Origin: Tritonibacter multivorans
GTDB lineage: Bacteria > Pseudomonadota > Alphaproteobacteria > Rhodobacterales > Rhodobacteraceae
Length of the DNA: 64,000 nt
Direction: 5' to 3'
NCBI RefSeq assembly: GCF_001458415.1
Contig: NZ_CYSD01000033.1
Location: 1-64,000 of the forward strand
A program made the position numbers and the translations under genes. How positions within the stretch are numbered: the stretch's first letter is position 1; each line of letters opens with the position of its first letter. Below the pieces are notes generated by a model. The model was not told where the DNA came from. It searched no databases and saw only the letters and a program-made list of their open reading frames with translations. Positions 15,741-24,045 of the stretch are shown one piece after another.

Positions 15741-16508
15741 TCAGCCCTCGGCTGTCTCGGTGGCCGCAAGTGCCTGCGGGAGCAGATCTGCGAGATGATG
15801 GGCCCATTGGACTTGTTGCGCGGCTGTGGTGATCAAGTCATTGCGCAGCTCCACCAGCGTGTTGGGGCGCCCCTGTTTGGTGCCATGGCGGTCGATGGCA
15901 TCGCCGGGCAGGTAGCCTGTGTAGGGTTCATTGTCGCCCACGGTCAGGTCGCCCGGCGCGGCCAGCATATCAATCAGGGCAGGGGACAGGCGTTCGCCAT
16001 CGGGATACAGAATGCCGATCTCCCAGGGACGGGGCGGGCGACCGCGCAGTTGCGGGGTGAAGGAATGGATGGCCACGATAATGGTGTCGTCGCGCCGCGC
16101 CGCCAGCTCTGCCACTGTATCGTGATAGGGGCGGTGGCAGCGGTTCAGGCGCATGTCCAGCTCTGCCTCGTCGGCGTGGCGGTTTGCCGGAATGATGGTG
16201 CCGTCGTATAGTTTCATCAGCAGCGTCGGGTCATCTTCGCCGCGATTGGGGTCAATCACCAGCCGCGAAAAGTTCGAGGCCACAACCGGCGCGCCCAACG
16301 CATCCCCCAGCGCCCGCGCCACGCCATAGGCGCCGGGATCATAGGCAATGTGGCGTTCCATGTCCTCGGCTGGAAGGCCAAGGTCACCGCCATTGACAAA
16401 GGGCGGGATGTAATTGGTGGCGTGATCGCAGGTAATAAGCCAGCGACTGTCCAATTCGGTTCCGTGTGTGAAAAAAGCTGTGTATGTCATTGCCGTGTCA
16501 TCAATCAT
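15741..16508 (-). CDS. N-formylglutamate amidohydrolase family protein
   Basis: A 255-residue FGase-family hydrolase (PF05013). Recognisable parts are WLITCDHATNYIPP near the N-terminus, FSRLVIDPNRGEDD, IIVAIHSFTPQLRGRPRPW-like and VELRNDLI at the C-terminus. The zinc ligands are probably the conserved His/Glu residues of these blocks. The classic reaction is N-formyl-L-Glu to formate and L-Glu in histidine degradation, but no hut genes are here. Nearness to dgcN/dgcA allows another acyl-glutamate substrate. The start is uncertain: 16508 (MIDDTAM) or 16490 (MTYTAFF). Confidence 0.82.
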   Translation of the reverse strand: MIDDTAMTYTAFFTHGTELDSRWLITCDHATNYIPPFVNGGDLGLPAEDMERHIAYDPGAYGVARALGDALGAPVVASNFSRLVIDPNRGEDDPTLLMKLYDGTIIPANRHADEAELDMRLNRCHRPYHDTVAELAARRDDTIIVAIHSFTPQLRGRPPRPWEIGILYPDGERLSPALIDMLAAPGDLTVGDNEPYTGYLPGDAIDRHGTKQGRPNTLVELRNDLITTAAQQVQWAHHLADLLPQALAATETAEG

Positions 16509-16658
16509 TGATCGACCTATAGGGGAGTTGCGGCGAATTTGGAATTGCGCCATAAGACCCCCGAAGAAATGTTTGCGTTAACATCCGTCATGTAGGATAC
16601 CAGACGCGACCTAGCCGCACAGCCATTATTCTGATCCGTTCCGGAGGAAATCGAGCCC

Positions 16659-18104
16659 ATGAAACGCACCCGTAGTGTCAAAATCGTCGCCACACTTGGC
16701 CCGGCCTCCGAAACATACGAGACCATTCGCGCCCTGCACGAAGCGGGCGCTGACGTGTTCCGCCTGAACATGTCGCATGGCTCTCATGAAGAGATCGCAA
16801 AAAAGCACGAGATCATCCGCAAGGTCGAAGAAGACCTCGACAGCCCGATCGGCATTCTGGCCGACCTTCAGGGCCCGAAGCTGCGCGTTGGTGTGTTCGC
16901 CAATGGGTCCGAGGAGCTGGTTGAAGGCGCGAAGTTCCGCCTTGATCTGGACAAAACCGAAGGCGACCTGAACCGCGTTTGCCTGCCGCACCCGGAAATC
17001 TTCCAGGCGCTGGAGCCGGGCGCATCGCTGCTGGTCAACGACGGCAAAATCCGCCTCAAGGTCGAAGATTGTTCTTCGGAGCACGCAAACTGCATTGTCA
17101 CCACCGGTGGCACCATTTCCAACCGCAAGGGTGTGAACGTGCCCGACGTGATGCTGCCGCTGGCGGCGCTGTCGGAAAAAGACCGCGCGGATCTGGAATT
17201 TGTCTGCTCCCTCGGGGTGGACTGGCTGGCGCTGTCCTTTGTGCAGCGTGCCAAAGACGTGTTTGAAGCCCGCCAGCTGGCAGATGGCCGCGCTGCGGTT
17301 CTGTCCAAGATCGAAAAGCCGCAGGCGGTTGAGAACTTTGACGAGATCCTTGATGCCTCTGATGGCATTATGGTTGCCCGTGGGGATCTGGGTGTGGAAC
17401 TGCCGGTGGCCGCTGTGCCGCCGATCCAGAAGCGCCTGATCCGCAAGTCCCGTGCAGCGGCGAAGCCGGTGATCGTGGCCACCCAGATGCTGGAGAGCAT
17501 GATTGAGAGCCCGATGCCGACCCGCGCCGAAGTGTCGGACGTGGCAACCGCGATCTATGAGGGCACTGATGCGATCATGCTGTCTGCGGAATCTGCGGCC
17601 GGTCAGTACCCGATCGAAGCGGTCAACACGATGAACCGTGTGGCCATCGAAGTCGAAGGCGACCCGACCTACCGCGATGTGATTGTGGCGTCCCGTCAGG
17701 CGATGGGCGACAGCCTGGCCGACGGTATTGTGGCTGCAGCCCGCGAAATCGCGGAAAAGACCGACATCAAGGCCATCTGCTGCTTTACCCAGTCCGGCAC
17801 CACCGCGCTCTTGACCTCGCGCGAGCGTCCGTTTGTGCCGATCCTGGCGCTGACCCCGCTGCGCGACACTGCACGCCGTCTGGCGCTGAGCTGGGGCTGC
17901 TACTGTGTTGAAACCGCCAAAGTGGACCGGTTCAAAGGCGCGGTTGTCTCGGCGGCGCGTGCAGCCCGTTCCGGTGGCTTTGCCTCGGAAACCGATCAGG
18001 TCGTTGTCACGGCAGGTGTGCCGTTCAACGTGCCGGGCACGACCAACATCCTGCGCATTGCGCCTTGTGATGAGCGTTTGATTTACAACACCGACCCGGA
18101 ATAA
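16659..18104 (+). CDS. pyk: Pyruvate kinase
   Basis: A 481-residue enzyme of glycolysis (phosphoenolpyruvate + ADP to pyruvate + ATP). It begins MKRTRSVKIVATLGPAS and contains VFRLNMSHG, the catalytic Lys in LSKIEKPQAVENFDEI, the metal ligands in DGIMVARGDLGVELP, and IVATQMLESMI near the effector-binding half. The length and domain order (TIM barrel with inserted B domain, C-terminal alpha/beta domain) are normal. GGAGGAAATCG precedes the start. A small membrane-protein gene follows 33 bases downstream and may share the transcript. Confidence 0.97.
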   Translation: MKRTRSVKIVATLGPASETYETIRALHEAGADVFRLNMSHGSHEEIAKKHEIIRKVEEDLDSPIGILADLQGPKLRVGVFANGSEELVEGAKFRLDLDKTEGDLNRVCLPHPEIFQALEPGASLLVNDGKIRLKVEDCSSEHANCIVTTGGTISNRKGVNVPDVMLPLAALSEKDRADLEFVCSLGVDWLALSFVQRAKDVFEARQLADGRAAVLSKIEKPQAVENFDEILDASDGIMVARGDLGVELPVAAVPPIQKRLIRKSRAAAKPVIVATQMLESMIESPMPTRAEVSDVATAIYEGTDAIMLSAESAAGQYPIEAVNTMNRVAIEVEGDPTYRDVIVASRQAMGDSLADGIVAAAREIAEKTDIKAICCFTQSGTTALLTSRERPFVPILALTPLRDTARRLALSWGCYCVETAKVDRFKGAVVSAARAARSGGFASETDQVVVTAGVPFNVPGTTNILRIAPCDERLIYNTDPE

Positions 18105-18137
18105 GGTCGTTCCAACAACGACTCTTAGGGGCAGTCC

Positions 18138-18362
18138 TTGATCGAAAGTGACTATCTATTGGTGGCGGGGTTTGTTCTGGCTTGGCTGGGGCTCCCCGCA
18201 CTTGTTGCGGCCTATGCCAACCGGCACAGGCCGCATTTTGCTGTGGTCTTGATGCTTGCGGGCGCGGGCTGTATTGCCTATGCCGCCCACAGCCGCGAAG
18301 GTGGCTATGATATGGCAGAGCTGCCGGTGGTATTTTTCCGGGTCTTGGGCCAGCTTTTCTAG
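18138..18362 (+). CDS. Small membrane protein of unknown function
   Basis: A 74-residue protein starting with TTG (LIESDYLLVAGFVLAWLGLP), preceded by GGGG. It has two hydrophobic helices, about residues 7-26 and 35-50, and a short hydrophobic C-terminal stretch. No domain is recognised. It follows pyk by 33 bases, which suggests co-transcription. The non-ATG start lowers confidence, but codon use resembles its neighbours. Confidence 0.65.
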   Translation: MIESDYLLVAGFVLAWLGLPALVAAYANRHRPHFAVVLMLAGAGCIAYAAHSREGGYDMAELPVVFFRVLGQLF

Positions 18363-18500
18363 ACGAATCTCTTGCACATTTTGCTGTCCTTCGGTAAAGG
18401 GCTGCTCTGTTCGCGCGTCCGGCCGAAGTGGCATGCCGTGTCGCGTGCAATTGCGATCCTCAATAATCGCTGCAGCGAACACCAAAAAAAGGAGACCGAA

Positions 18501-18701
18501 ATGCCCAAAATGAAGACAAAGTCGAGCGCCAAGAAGCGCTTCAAGGTGACTGCGACCGGTAAGGTCAAAGCTGCTCAGGCCGGCAAACAGCACGGTATGA
18601 TCAAACGCACCAAGAAATTCATCCGCGACGCCCGCGGCACCACCACCCTGTCCGCACCGGACGCAAAGATCGTTAAGGGCTACATGCCCTACGCCCGCTA
18701 A
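18501..18701 (+). CDS. rpmI: 50S ribosomal protein L35
   Basis: A 66-residue, very basic protein ([20 protein letters not shown]... [11 protein letters not shown]), the standard L35 sequence. AAAAGGAGACC precedes the ATG; longer upstream frames are not part of L35. It is followed 15 bases later by rplT. infC, often upstream in other bacteria, is absent here, so the rpmI promoter probably lies in 18363-18500. Confidence 0.98.
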   Translation: MPKMKTKSSAKKRFKVTATGKVKAAQAGKQHGMIKRTKKFIRDARGTTTLSAPDAKIVKGYMPYAR

Positions 18702-18716
18702 GAGGAGATCTGAGAT

Positions 18717-19082
18717 ATGTCCCGCGTTAAAGGTGGTACCACAACTCACGCCCGTCACAAGAAGGTCATCAAGGCAGCCAAAGGTTACTACGGCCGCCGC
18801 AAGAACACCTTCAAAGTTGCCCGTCAGGCCGTCGACAAGGCGAACCAATATGCAACTCGCGACCGTAAGAACCGCAAGCGCAATTTCCGCGCACTGTGGA
18901 TCCAGCGTATCAACGCTGCTGTGCGCGCACACGACGAAGCCCTGACCTACTCTCGCTTCATCAACGGCCTGAACCTGGCCGGTATCGAAGTGGACCGTAA
19001 GGTTCTGGCCGACCTGGCCGTGCACGAGCCCGAAGCATTCGGCGCGATCGTCCGTCAGGCACAGGACGCGCTGGCTGCCTAA
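18717..19082 (+). CDS. rplT: 50S ribosomal protein L20
   Basis: A 121-residue protein, [30 protein letters not shown], which binds 23S rRNA early in 50S assembly and in many bacteria represses its own operon through the leader. It is full length, with the conserved [26 protein letters not shown] precedes the start. A strong terminator follows. Confidence 0.98.
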   Translation: MSRVKGGTTTHARHKKVIKAAKGYYGRRKNTFKVARQAVDKANQYATRDRKNRKRNFRALWIQRINAAVRAHDEALTYSRFINGLNLAGIEVDRKVLADLAVHEPEAFGAIVRQAQDALAA

Positions 19083-19104
19083 GCCTCCGCTGACTGCGAA
19101 AAAA

Positions 19105-19136
19105 GAAAACCCGTCGAGCAATCGGCGGGTTTTTTT
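19105..19136 (+). terminator. Terminator of rpmI-rplT
   Basis: AACCCG..CGA pairs with TCG..CGGGTT and the hairpin is followed by seven T residues, about 25 bases past rplT. Confidence 0.9.
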
Positions 19137-19206
19137 GTTGGTTAAAGGCGCATGGGTGCGAACGGTGCCGGGGGCATTGCGGTGGTCGAAAGGGCACGGA
19201 GGTCGC

Positions 19207-19223
19207 TCATGGTTAATTTTTCG
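19207..19223 (+). promoter_or_regulatory. CtrA-like half-matching box before the Hint gene
   Basis: TTAA-TTTTTCG-TAAAC matches the TTAA-N7-TTAAC consensus of the cell-cycle regulator CtrA, with one mismatch in the second half. It lies about 70 bases upstream of the Hint-protein start. Confidence 0.35.
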
Positions 19224-19290
19224 TAAACAATTCCCTAAAATTGCCCCAATTGAGTCCTTTGCTACGACCTGAGCAAATCAGGTGAGCACA

Positions 19291-20358
19291 ATGGCCCGCA
19301 TAAGCGAACTGCACTATTCCAATGCCTACGCAAACTCCTCTGGCGTGTCAGAGTTCTTGGAGGTTGCATTGCGTCCACGCGACGATGCGGCGGATTTTGT
19401 GGTGTCGTTTTACAATCAGGACGGCTCGGTTGGTCTTGAGGTTCCGCTGACCCATCCAGACGTCATTGTCACGCCCGATCTCGACAATGATGAAATGGTC
19501 TATGTGATCTCGGCCGATCATTTCAACATGTTCCTGACCGACCCCGATGGCAGCGGTTCCAACAACTACGAAGCGTTTGCGCTGACCAATACCGAAACCG
19601 GTGAGGTGATCGATTTCTACGATATCGGCGGTGGCACCCAGGAAATCACGGCGCTGGATGGGGCGGCGGCGGGGGAAACCTCGGTCAATCTGCCGGTACT
19701 GACCGGCCCGCAAAGCACCACCACCACCCTGCAGTTCAACCAGCCCAATCCTGATGATCTGGTGCATGCGGCCGTGAACGCCGGTGATTCCGGTCTGGCC
19801 TGTTTTGTGGCGGGCACGCTGATGGATACGCCTGATGGCCCCCGCCGGGTCGAGGATCTGCGCCCCGGCGATCTGGTCCTGACCGAAGATGCGGGCGCAC
19901 AGCCGATCATCTGGGCCGGGCAGCGCACCGTCGCAGGGCAGGGGAAGTTCGCCCCGATCACGATCTCCAAGGGCACCTTGGGGGCAGAACGGGACCTGCA
20001 GGTCTCTCCGCAGCACCGGCTATTGATCGCGGGCTGGATGGCAGAGCTGTACTTTGGCGAAGACGAGGTGCTTGCTCCGGCCAAGGCGCTGGTCAATGGC
20101 GACACGATCTATCGCGCGCCTTGCGACGCGGTCACCTATGTCCATGTGATGTTTGAACAGCACCAGCTGGTCACAACGGCGGGGCTGATTTCGGAAAGCT
20201 TCCTGCCGGGCCCGCAGGGGCTGAACGGCTGGCCCTGCGAGATGAGCGAAGAGCTGTTCGCGCTGTTCCCGGAGCTGCGCTATTCGCCGGATGCCTGTGG
20301 CATGGCGGCGCGGCGCATCTGTCGTGCATCAGAAGCGGCGGTTCTCGATATTTACTGA
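19291..20358 (+). CDS. Hint (Hedgehog/intein) domain protein
   Basis: A 355-residue protein. Residues 1 to about 165 form an acidic, beta-rich region beginning ARISELHYSNAYANSSGVSEFLEV, reminiscent of a lamin-tail-like domain (inference). Residues about 170-310 form a Hint module: the nucleophilic Cys of LACFVAGTLMDTPDGPRRVEDLRPGDLVLT, then LQVSPQHRLLI with the catalytic-type His. Such modules can cleave their own N-terminal peptide bond. There is no signal peptide; secretion by a type I system is typical of relatives. ATG 19291 was preferred over the GTG at 19282. Confidence 0.87.
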   Translation: MARISELHYSNAYANSSGVSEFLEVALRPRDDAADFVVSFYNQDGSVGLEVPLTHPDVIVTPDLDNDEMVYVISADHFNMFLTDPDGSGSNNYEAFALTNTETGEVIDFYDIGGGTQEITALDGAAAGETSVNLPVLTGPQSTTTTLQFNQPNPDDLVHAAVNAGDSGLACFVAGTLMDTPDGPRRVEDLRPGDLVLTEDAGAQPIIWAGQRTVAGQGKFAPITISKGTLGAERDLQVSPQHRLLIAGWMAELYFGEDEVLAPAKALVNGDTIYRAPCDAVTYVHVMFEQHQLVTTAGLISESFLPGPQGLNGWPCEMSEELFALFPELRYSPDACGMAARRICRASEAAVLDIY

Positions 20359-20363
20359 ACGGC

Positions 20364-21350
20364 TTACTGCCGCAGGTCTGGCGTCTGATTCCCGGCTGTC
20401 TTGTCGCGGCGGCTGCCCCGCGCCAGCAGGCTGATGCCAAACATCGCGCCAATCGGGATCAGCGACCAGGGGCCGGACTGGCTCATCAGGTTGATGCACA
20501 GCAGGAAAATCGACAATACCCAGATTTGGATCGGCACGGATTTGAAGGTCTTGCGCCCCACCATCTCGGTGCCATGGCGCAGCCCATAGAGCATCCCAAA
20601 CACAAGAACCGGCCAGGCGGGCCAGAAGCTGCCACCGCTGCCAATGTTCATGATCACCGCAACGCCAACGCCGCCCGCAACCCAGGGCAGGCGTTTGTCC
20701 ATGACCCGTGCCGGTAGATCCGCTGCGGTCTGGGCCGAGGCAGAGGCGGAGTCAAAATCATCCTCCCAGACCTGTGACACCTTGCTGCGCGGACGCGGCA
20801 CATCGACCTTTGGGCGCAGGCTGTCCATCCGCGCAGTGGCTTCCGCGCCATAAGTGATGCGAAAGACTTCAATTTCTTCGGGCAGGTTCTTGGCGCGGCG
20901 TTCACCGAGGTAGTCAAAGCCGATGTTGAACTTGTTCTTCACCTGATCATAGACCTGCCGCGAAATCAGAATGCCGCCGGGGTCTGCCATGGCCTGCAGC
21001 CGCGCAGCAAGGTTCACGCCTTCGCCGATCAGATCCGCGCCATCGCAGATCACATCGCCCAGATGCACGCCAATGCGGAAGCGCAGGCTGTTTTCAGCCT
21101 CGCCCAGTTCCTGCTGCACGTCCAGCGCGCAGCGCACGGCTTCGACCACTGAAGGGAAATCCGCAATCAGCCCGTCACCTGCGGTATTGGCCACCCGGCC
21201 GCCGCGCTGTTCGATCAGTTTGAAAAACACCTTCTGCGCGGCCTTGAGGGCGGCATAGGTGCCATCCTCATCCGCCTCCATCGCCGCCGAGAAACGTTCG
21301 GCGTCAGCGGCCAGAATGGTTGTCAGCTTGCGGGTAACGGCGGCATTCAT
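20364..21350 (-). CDS. Class III adenylate/guanylate cyclase with C-terminal membrane segments
   Basis: A 328-residue protein. The cyclase domain is at the N-terminus: TTILAADAERFSAAM holds the first metal Asp, GGRVANTAGDGLIADF the second, and GADLIGEGVNLAARL the purine-specifying Asp and the transition-state Asn/Arg. After a linker rich in Arg/Pro/Ser (about 185-225) come several hydrophobic helices (LPWVAGGVGVAVIMN; WPVLVFGMLYGL; IWVLSIFLLCINLM; LIPIGAMFGISLLA). Whether it makes cAMP or cGMP is not decided by sequence. The start MNAAVTRKL at 21350 is the domain boundary. It is convergent with the Hint gene and divergent from pheS. Confidence 0.88.
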   Translation of the reverse strand: MNAAVTRKLTTILAADAERFSAAMEADEDGTYAALKAAQKVFFKLIEQRGGRVANTAGDGLIADFPSVVEAVRCALDVQQELGEAENSLRFRIGVHLGDVICDGADLIGEGVNLAARLQAMADPGGILISRQVYDQVKNKFNIGFDYLGERRAKNLPEEIEVFRITYGAEATARMDSLRPKVDVPRPRSKVSQVWEDDFDSASASAQTAADLPARVMDKRLPWVAGGVGVAVIMNIGSGGSFWPAWPVLVFGMLYGLRHGTEMVGRKTFKSVPIQIWVLSIFLLCINLMSQSGPWSLIPIGAMFGISLLARGSRRDKTAGNQTPDLRQ

Positions 21351-21552
21351 GAAATCTGCTCCAGCGGCAGGAGGGCATATGGTTTGATGCCAATGTGGGC
21401 AGCGCTGGCGCGTCTTGCAAGTTCCCTTTTGCGCGAAATCGGGGATTTGCGGCAACCTGCGGGTCTTTGGTCGCAACGAAGGCCCGCCCGTCCCCTTGCT
21501 TTCGCGCGGTTCTGTGGTAGCAGGGCAGGAAAGCGAAACTTGAGGGGCCGTC

Positions 21553-22626
21553 ATGGACGATCTTAAGGCAAAATACCTGGCGCAGATCGCCGACGCACAG
21601 GATGAAAACGCGCTGGAGGCCGTGCGCCTCGCGGCTGTGGGTAAAAAAGGCGAAGTGGCGCTGAAAATGCGCGAGCTGGGCAAGATGACACCCGAGGAAC
21701 GCCAGGTGGCGGGCCCGGCGCTGAATGCCCTGAAGGACGAGATCAACACCGCGCTGGTCGCCAAGAAGGCCGCTCTGGCGGATGCCGCGCTGGACGAACG
21801 TCTGCGGTCGGAATGGCTGGATGTCACCCTGCCCACGCGTCCGCGTCGGGCGGGCACCCTGCACCCGATCGCGCAGGCCAGCGAAGAGCTGACCGCGATT
21901 TTCGCACAGCTGGGCTTTTCCGTGCAGGAAGGCCCGCGCGTGGACACCGACTGGTATAACTTTGACGCGCTGAACATCCCCGGCCACCACCCCGCGCGGG
22001 CCGAGATGGACACCTTCTACATGCACCGTGCGACAGGCGACGACCGTCCGCCGCATGTGCTGCGCACGCATACCAGCCCCGTTCAGATCCGCTCGATGGA
22101 GAAACTGGGCGCGCCGCTGCGTATTATCTGTCCCGGCGGCGTCTACCGCGCCGACTACGACCAGACTCACACGCCGATGTTCCACCAGGTCGAGGGCCTC
22201 GCGCTCGACAAGGACATCTCCATGGCGAACCTGAAATGGGTGCTGGAAGAGTTCGTGAAATCCTTCTTCGAGGTCGACAATGTGGAACTGCGCTTCCGCG
22301 CGTCGCACTTCCCCTTCACCGAACCCTCCGCCGAGGTCGACATTCGCTGCTCGTGGAAAGACGGCACGCTGAAGATCGGCGAGGGCGACGACTGGATGGA
22401 GATCCTCGGCTCTGGCATGGTGCACCCCAAGGTCATCGCCGCTGGTGGCATCGACCCGGAGGTCTATCAGGGCTTTGCCTTTGGCATCGGCATCGACCGT
22501 CTGGCGATGCTGAAATACGGCATCCCCGACCTGCGCGCCTTCTTCGAGTCGGACCTGCGCTGGCTGCGTCACTACGGCTTCCAATGCCTCGACGTGCCGA
22601 CGCTGCATGGTGGTCTGAGCCGTTAA
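21553..22626 (+). CDS. pheS: Phenylalanine--tRNA ligase alpha subunit
   Basis: A 357-residue catalytic subunit. It has the N-terminal coiled coil (residues 1-90), motif 2 ([20 protein letters not shown]), the phenylalanine pocket ([18 protein letters not shown]) and motif 3 ([20 protein letters not shown]). It charges tRNA-Phe as an (alpha-beta)2 tetramer with PheT. Its partner gene is 1.4 kb downstream, separated by two unrelated genes. GAGGGGCCGTC precedes the ATG. Confidence 0.97.
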   Translation: MDDLKAKYLAQIADAQDENALEAVRLAAVGKKGEVALKMRELGKMTPEERQVAGPALNALKDEINTALVAKKAALADAALDERLRSEWLDVTLPTRPRRAGTLHPIAQASEELTAIFAQLGFSVQEGPRVDTDWYNFDALNIPGHHPARAEMDTFYMHRATGDDRPPHVLRTHTSPVQIRSMEKLGAPLRIICPGGVYRADYDQTHTPMFHQVEGLALDKDISMANLKWVLEEFVKSFFEVDNVELRFRASHFPFTEPSAEVDIRCSWKDGTLKIGEGDDWMEILGSGMVHPKVIAAGGIDPEVYQGFAFGIGIDRLAMLKYGIPDLRAFFESDLRWLRHYGFQCLDVPTLHGGLSR

Positions 22627-22627
22627 T

Positions 22628-22924
22628 ATGTATCTCTTCGGCTTCTACCTTGCACGCTACGTGGATTGGTGTGAGGCCGTTTCAAAAGCTGCGCCGCGCT
22701 GGAAAATCTTTCTGGCAGGCGCAGCTTTTTTTGTTTTTGCGATAGGGTTGATGTTCTTTGCCCCAGCCGTGATTGGCGGCCCTGTCCTTGTTTGTGGCGG
22801 CGTGCCTGTCAGCGTTTTTTTCGGCATTGATCAACGCATTCAGAGACAGCGCGTGTTGCGGCAACAAGAAACTCAAGCACAACTGAGGAAGACGAGGAAA
22901 CTCCTCAAGGGGTTTCGAAAGTAA
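22628..22924 (+). CDS. Small membrane protein of unknown function
   Basis: A 98-residue protein beginning one base after the pheS stop (TAATATG), so translation is probably coupled. It has two hydrophobic helices (about 27-45 and 48-66) and a basic C-terminal tail rich in Gln, Arg and Lys (IQRQRVLRQQETQAQLRKTRK). No known domain was recognised. Confidence 0.7.
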   Translation: MYLFGFYLARYVDWCEAVSKAAPRWKIFLAGAAFFVFAIGLMFFAPAVIGGPVLVCGGVPVSVFFGIDQRIQRQRVLRQQETQAQLRKTRKLLKGFRK

Positions 22925-23029
22925 TCGTCAGGCGGCTTGCGGCTTTGCGTACGTCGGCCCATCCATTGTTTTGCCTTCGGCGCTGGCGCGTTGTCGTTTC
23001 TGTTCAGTTATTCCCCGGTCGATAGACCG

Positions 23030-23093
23030 GGCAGCGCCCGACCCTCCCCCCGGGAGGGCGCTTTCGCACCCACCCAGGGTCGGGCGCTGCCCT
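23030..23093. repeat. 17-base inverted repeat around GGGCAGCGCCCGACCCT
   Basis: Perfect 17-base arms (23030-23046 and 23077-23093) enclose 30 bases that include a smaller CCCTCC/GGGAGG hairpin. It lies in the 258-base gap after the pheS-linked membrane gene. No T-run follows, so it is not a classical terminator. The GGGCAGCG/CGCTGCCC ends also appear in the repeat at 57768-57796. Confidence 0.75.
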
Positions 23094-23182
23094 CCGTTTT
23101 CGTCAGCATTTGTCGCGTCTTGACGGTTTCCCCTAGGGCGGCTTAGGGCATCCTTCGGCAAAAGACCGAAGGAGCCGCCCCC

Positions 23183-23956
23183 ATGACCACCATTCTCATT
23201 GTCGAAGGCAACACCCCCGATCTGGTGGTCAAAGGCCATTCTGGCTCCTACGGCTTCCTGCGGGCCTTTGCGGATTTCGCGCCCGAGGTCGAGCTGCGGC
23301 TGGTGTCTCCTTACGCGGCGGATCTGTCGTCCGCGCAGCTCGGGGGCGTTGATGGGGTGATCTTTACCGGGGCCGGTACGCCCTTTGGGGTGGATGCGCC
23401 CGAAGCAGCGCCCCTACGCGCAGCGATGGAGCTGGTGTTCACCACAGGGCTGCCCGTCTGGGGGTCGTGCAATGGCATGCAGCTGGGCGCCTATGTGCTG
23501 GGCGGCACCGTCGGTGATTGCCCCAATGGCCGCGAGATTGGCGTGGCGCAGAACCTGCAGATCACTAAGGCCGGGCAGGGGCATCCGATGATGGAAGGGC
23601 GTGCAACCGGGTTCTCTGTGCCCTGCATTCACCGTCACGAGGTCACCTCGCTGGGGCCGGACACCGTGCTGATGGCCTTCAACGCGCACACGCAGATCCA
23701 GACCATCGCCTGCCAATCCGGCACGGTGGATTTCTGGGGCGCGCAGTATCACCCGGAACTGAGCCTTGCGGATATTGGTGTCTATGCTGCGGGCGATGCC
23801 TTTGGCGACAATGACACCTTGCTGCGCGATCTGCAGACCGGCGATTCTGATGCGGCGGCGGCCGCGCGTCTGGGGACTGACCCTGCGCAACTGGCTGCAC
23901 GAACACTGGAACTGCAGAACTGGCTGGGGCATGTGCGCCGCAAAGCTGCGGTTTAA
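23183..23956 (+). CDS. Class I glutamine amidotransferase-like protein
   Basis: A 257-residue protein with a GATase-1 fold. The nucleophile Cys is in VWGSCNGMQLGAYVLGG near residue 95, and the His/Glu pair in WGAQYHPELS near residue 193. It resembles GMP synthase-type or gamma-glutamyl hydrolase-type amidotransferase domains without a synthase partner, and most relatives are uncharacterised. The acceptor is unknown. It sits alone between pheS and pheT with CCGAAGGAGCC upstream. Confidence 0.85.
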   Translation: MTTILIVEGNTPDLVVKGHSGSYGFLRAFADFAPEVELRLVSPYAADLSSAQLGGVDGVIFTGAGTPFGVDAPEAAPLRAAMELVFTTGLPVWGSCNGMQLGAYVLGGTVGDCPNGREIGVAQNLQITKAGQGHPMMEGRATGFSVPCIHRHEVTSLGPDTVLMAFNAHTQIQTIACQSGTVDFWGAQYHPELSLADIGVYAAGDAFGDNDTLLRDLQTGDSDAAAAARLGTDPAQLAARTLELQNWLGHVRRKAAV

Positions 23957-24045
23957 GCCTCGCGCCCCCGCGCCACCCTTGCGCCTGTGCGAAATCTTTG
24001 TCATTGCCTCTGGCAACCATTGATTTTGCCAAAGGGCGCTGAGAC

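Noticed and set aside
18363-18500. Missing infC or a leader gene before rpmI
   Set aside because: No frame resembling IF3 is present; the gap holds only the rpmI leader.
23030-23093. 17-base inverted repeat as a rho-independent terminator
   Set aside because: The loop is 30 bases and no T-run follows on either strand; a repeat or cruciform element is more likely.
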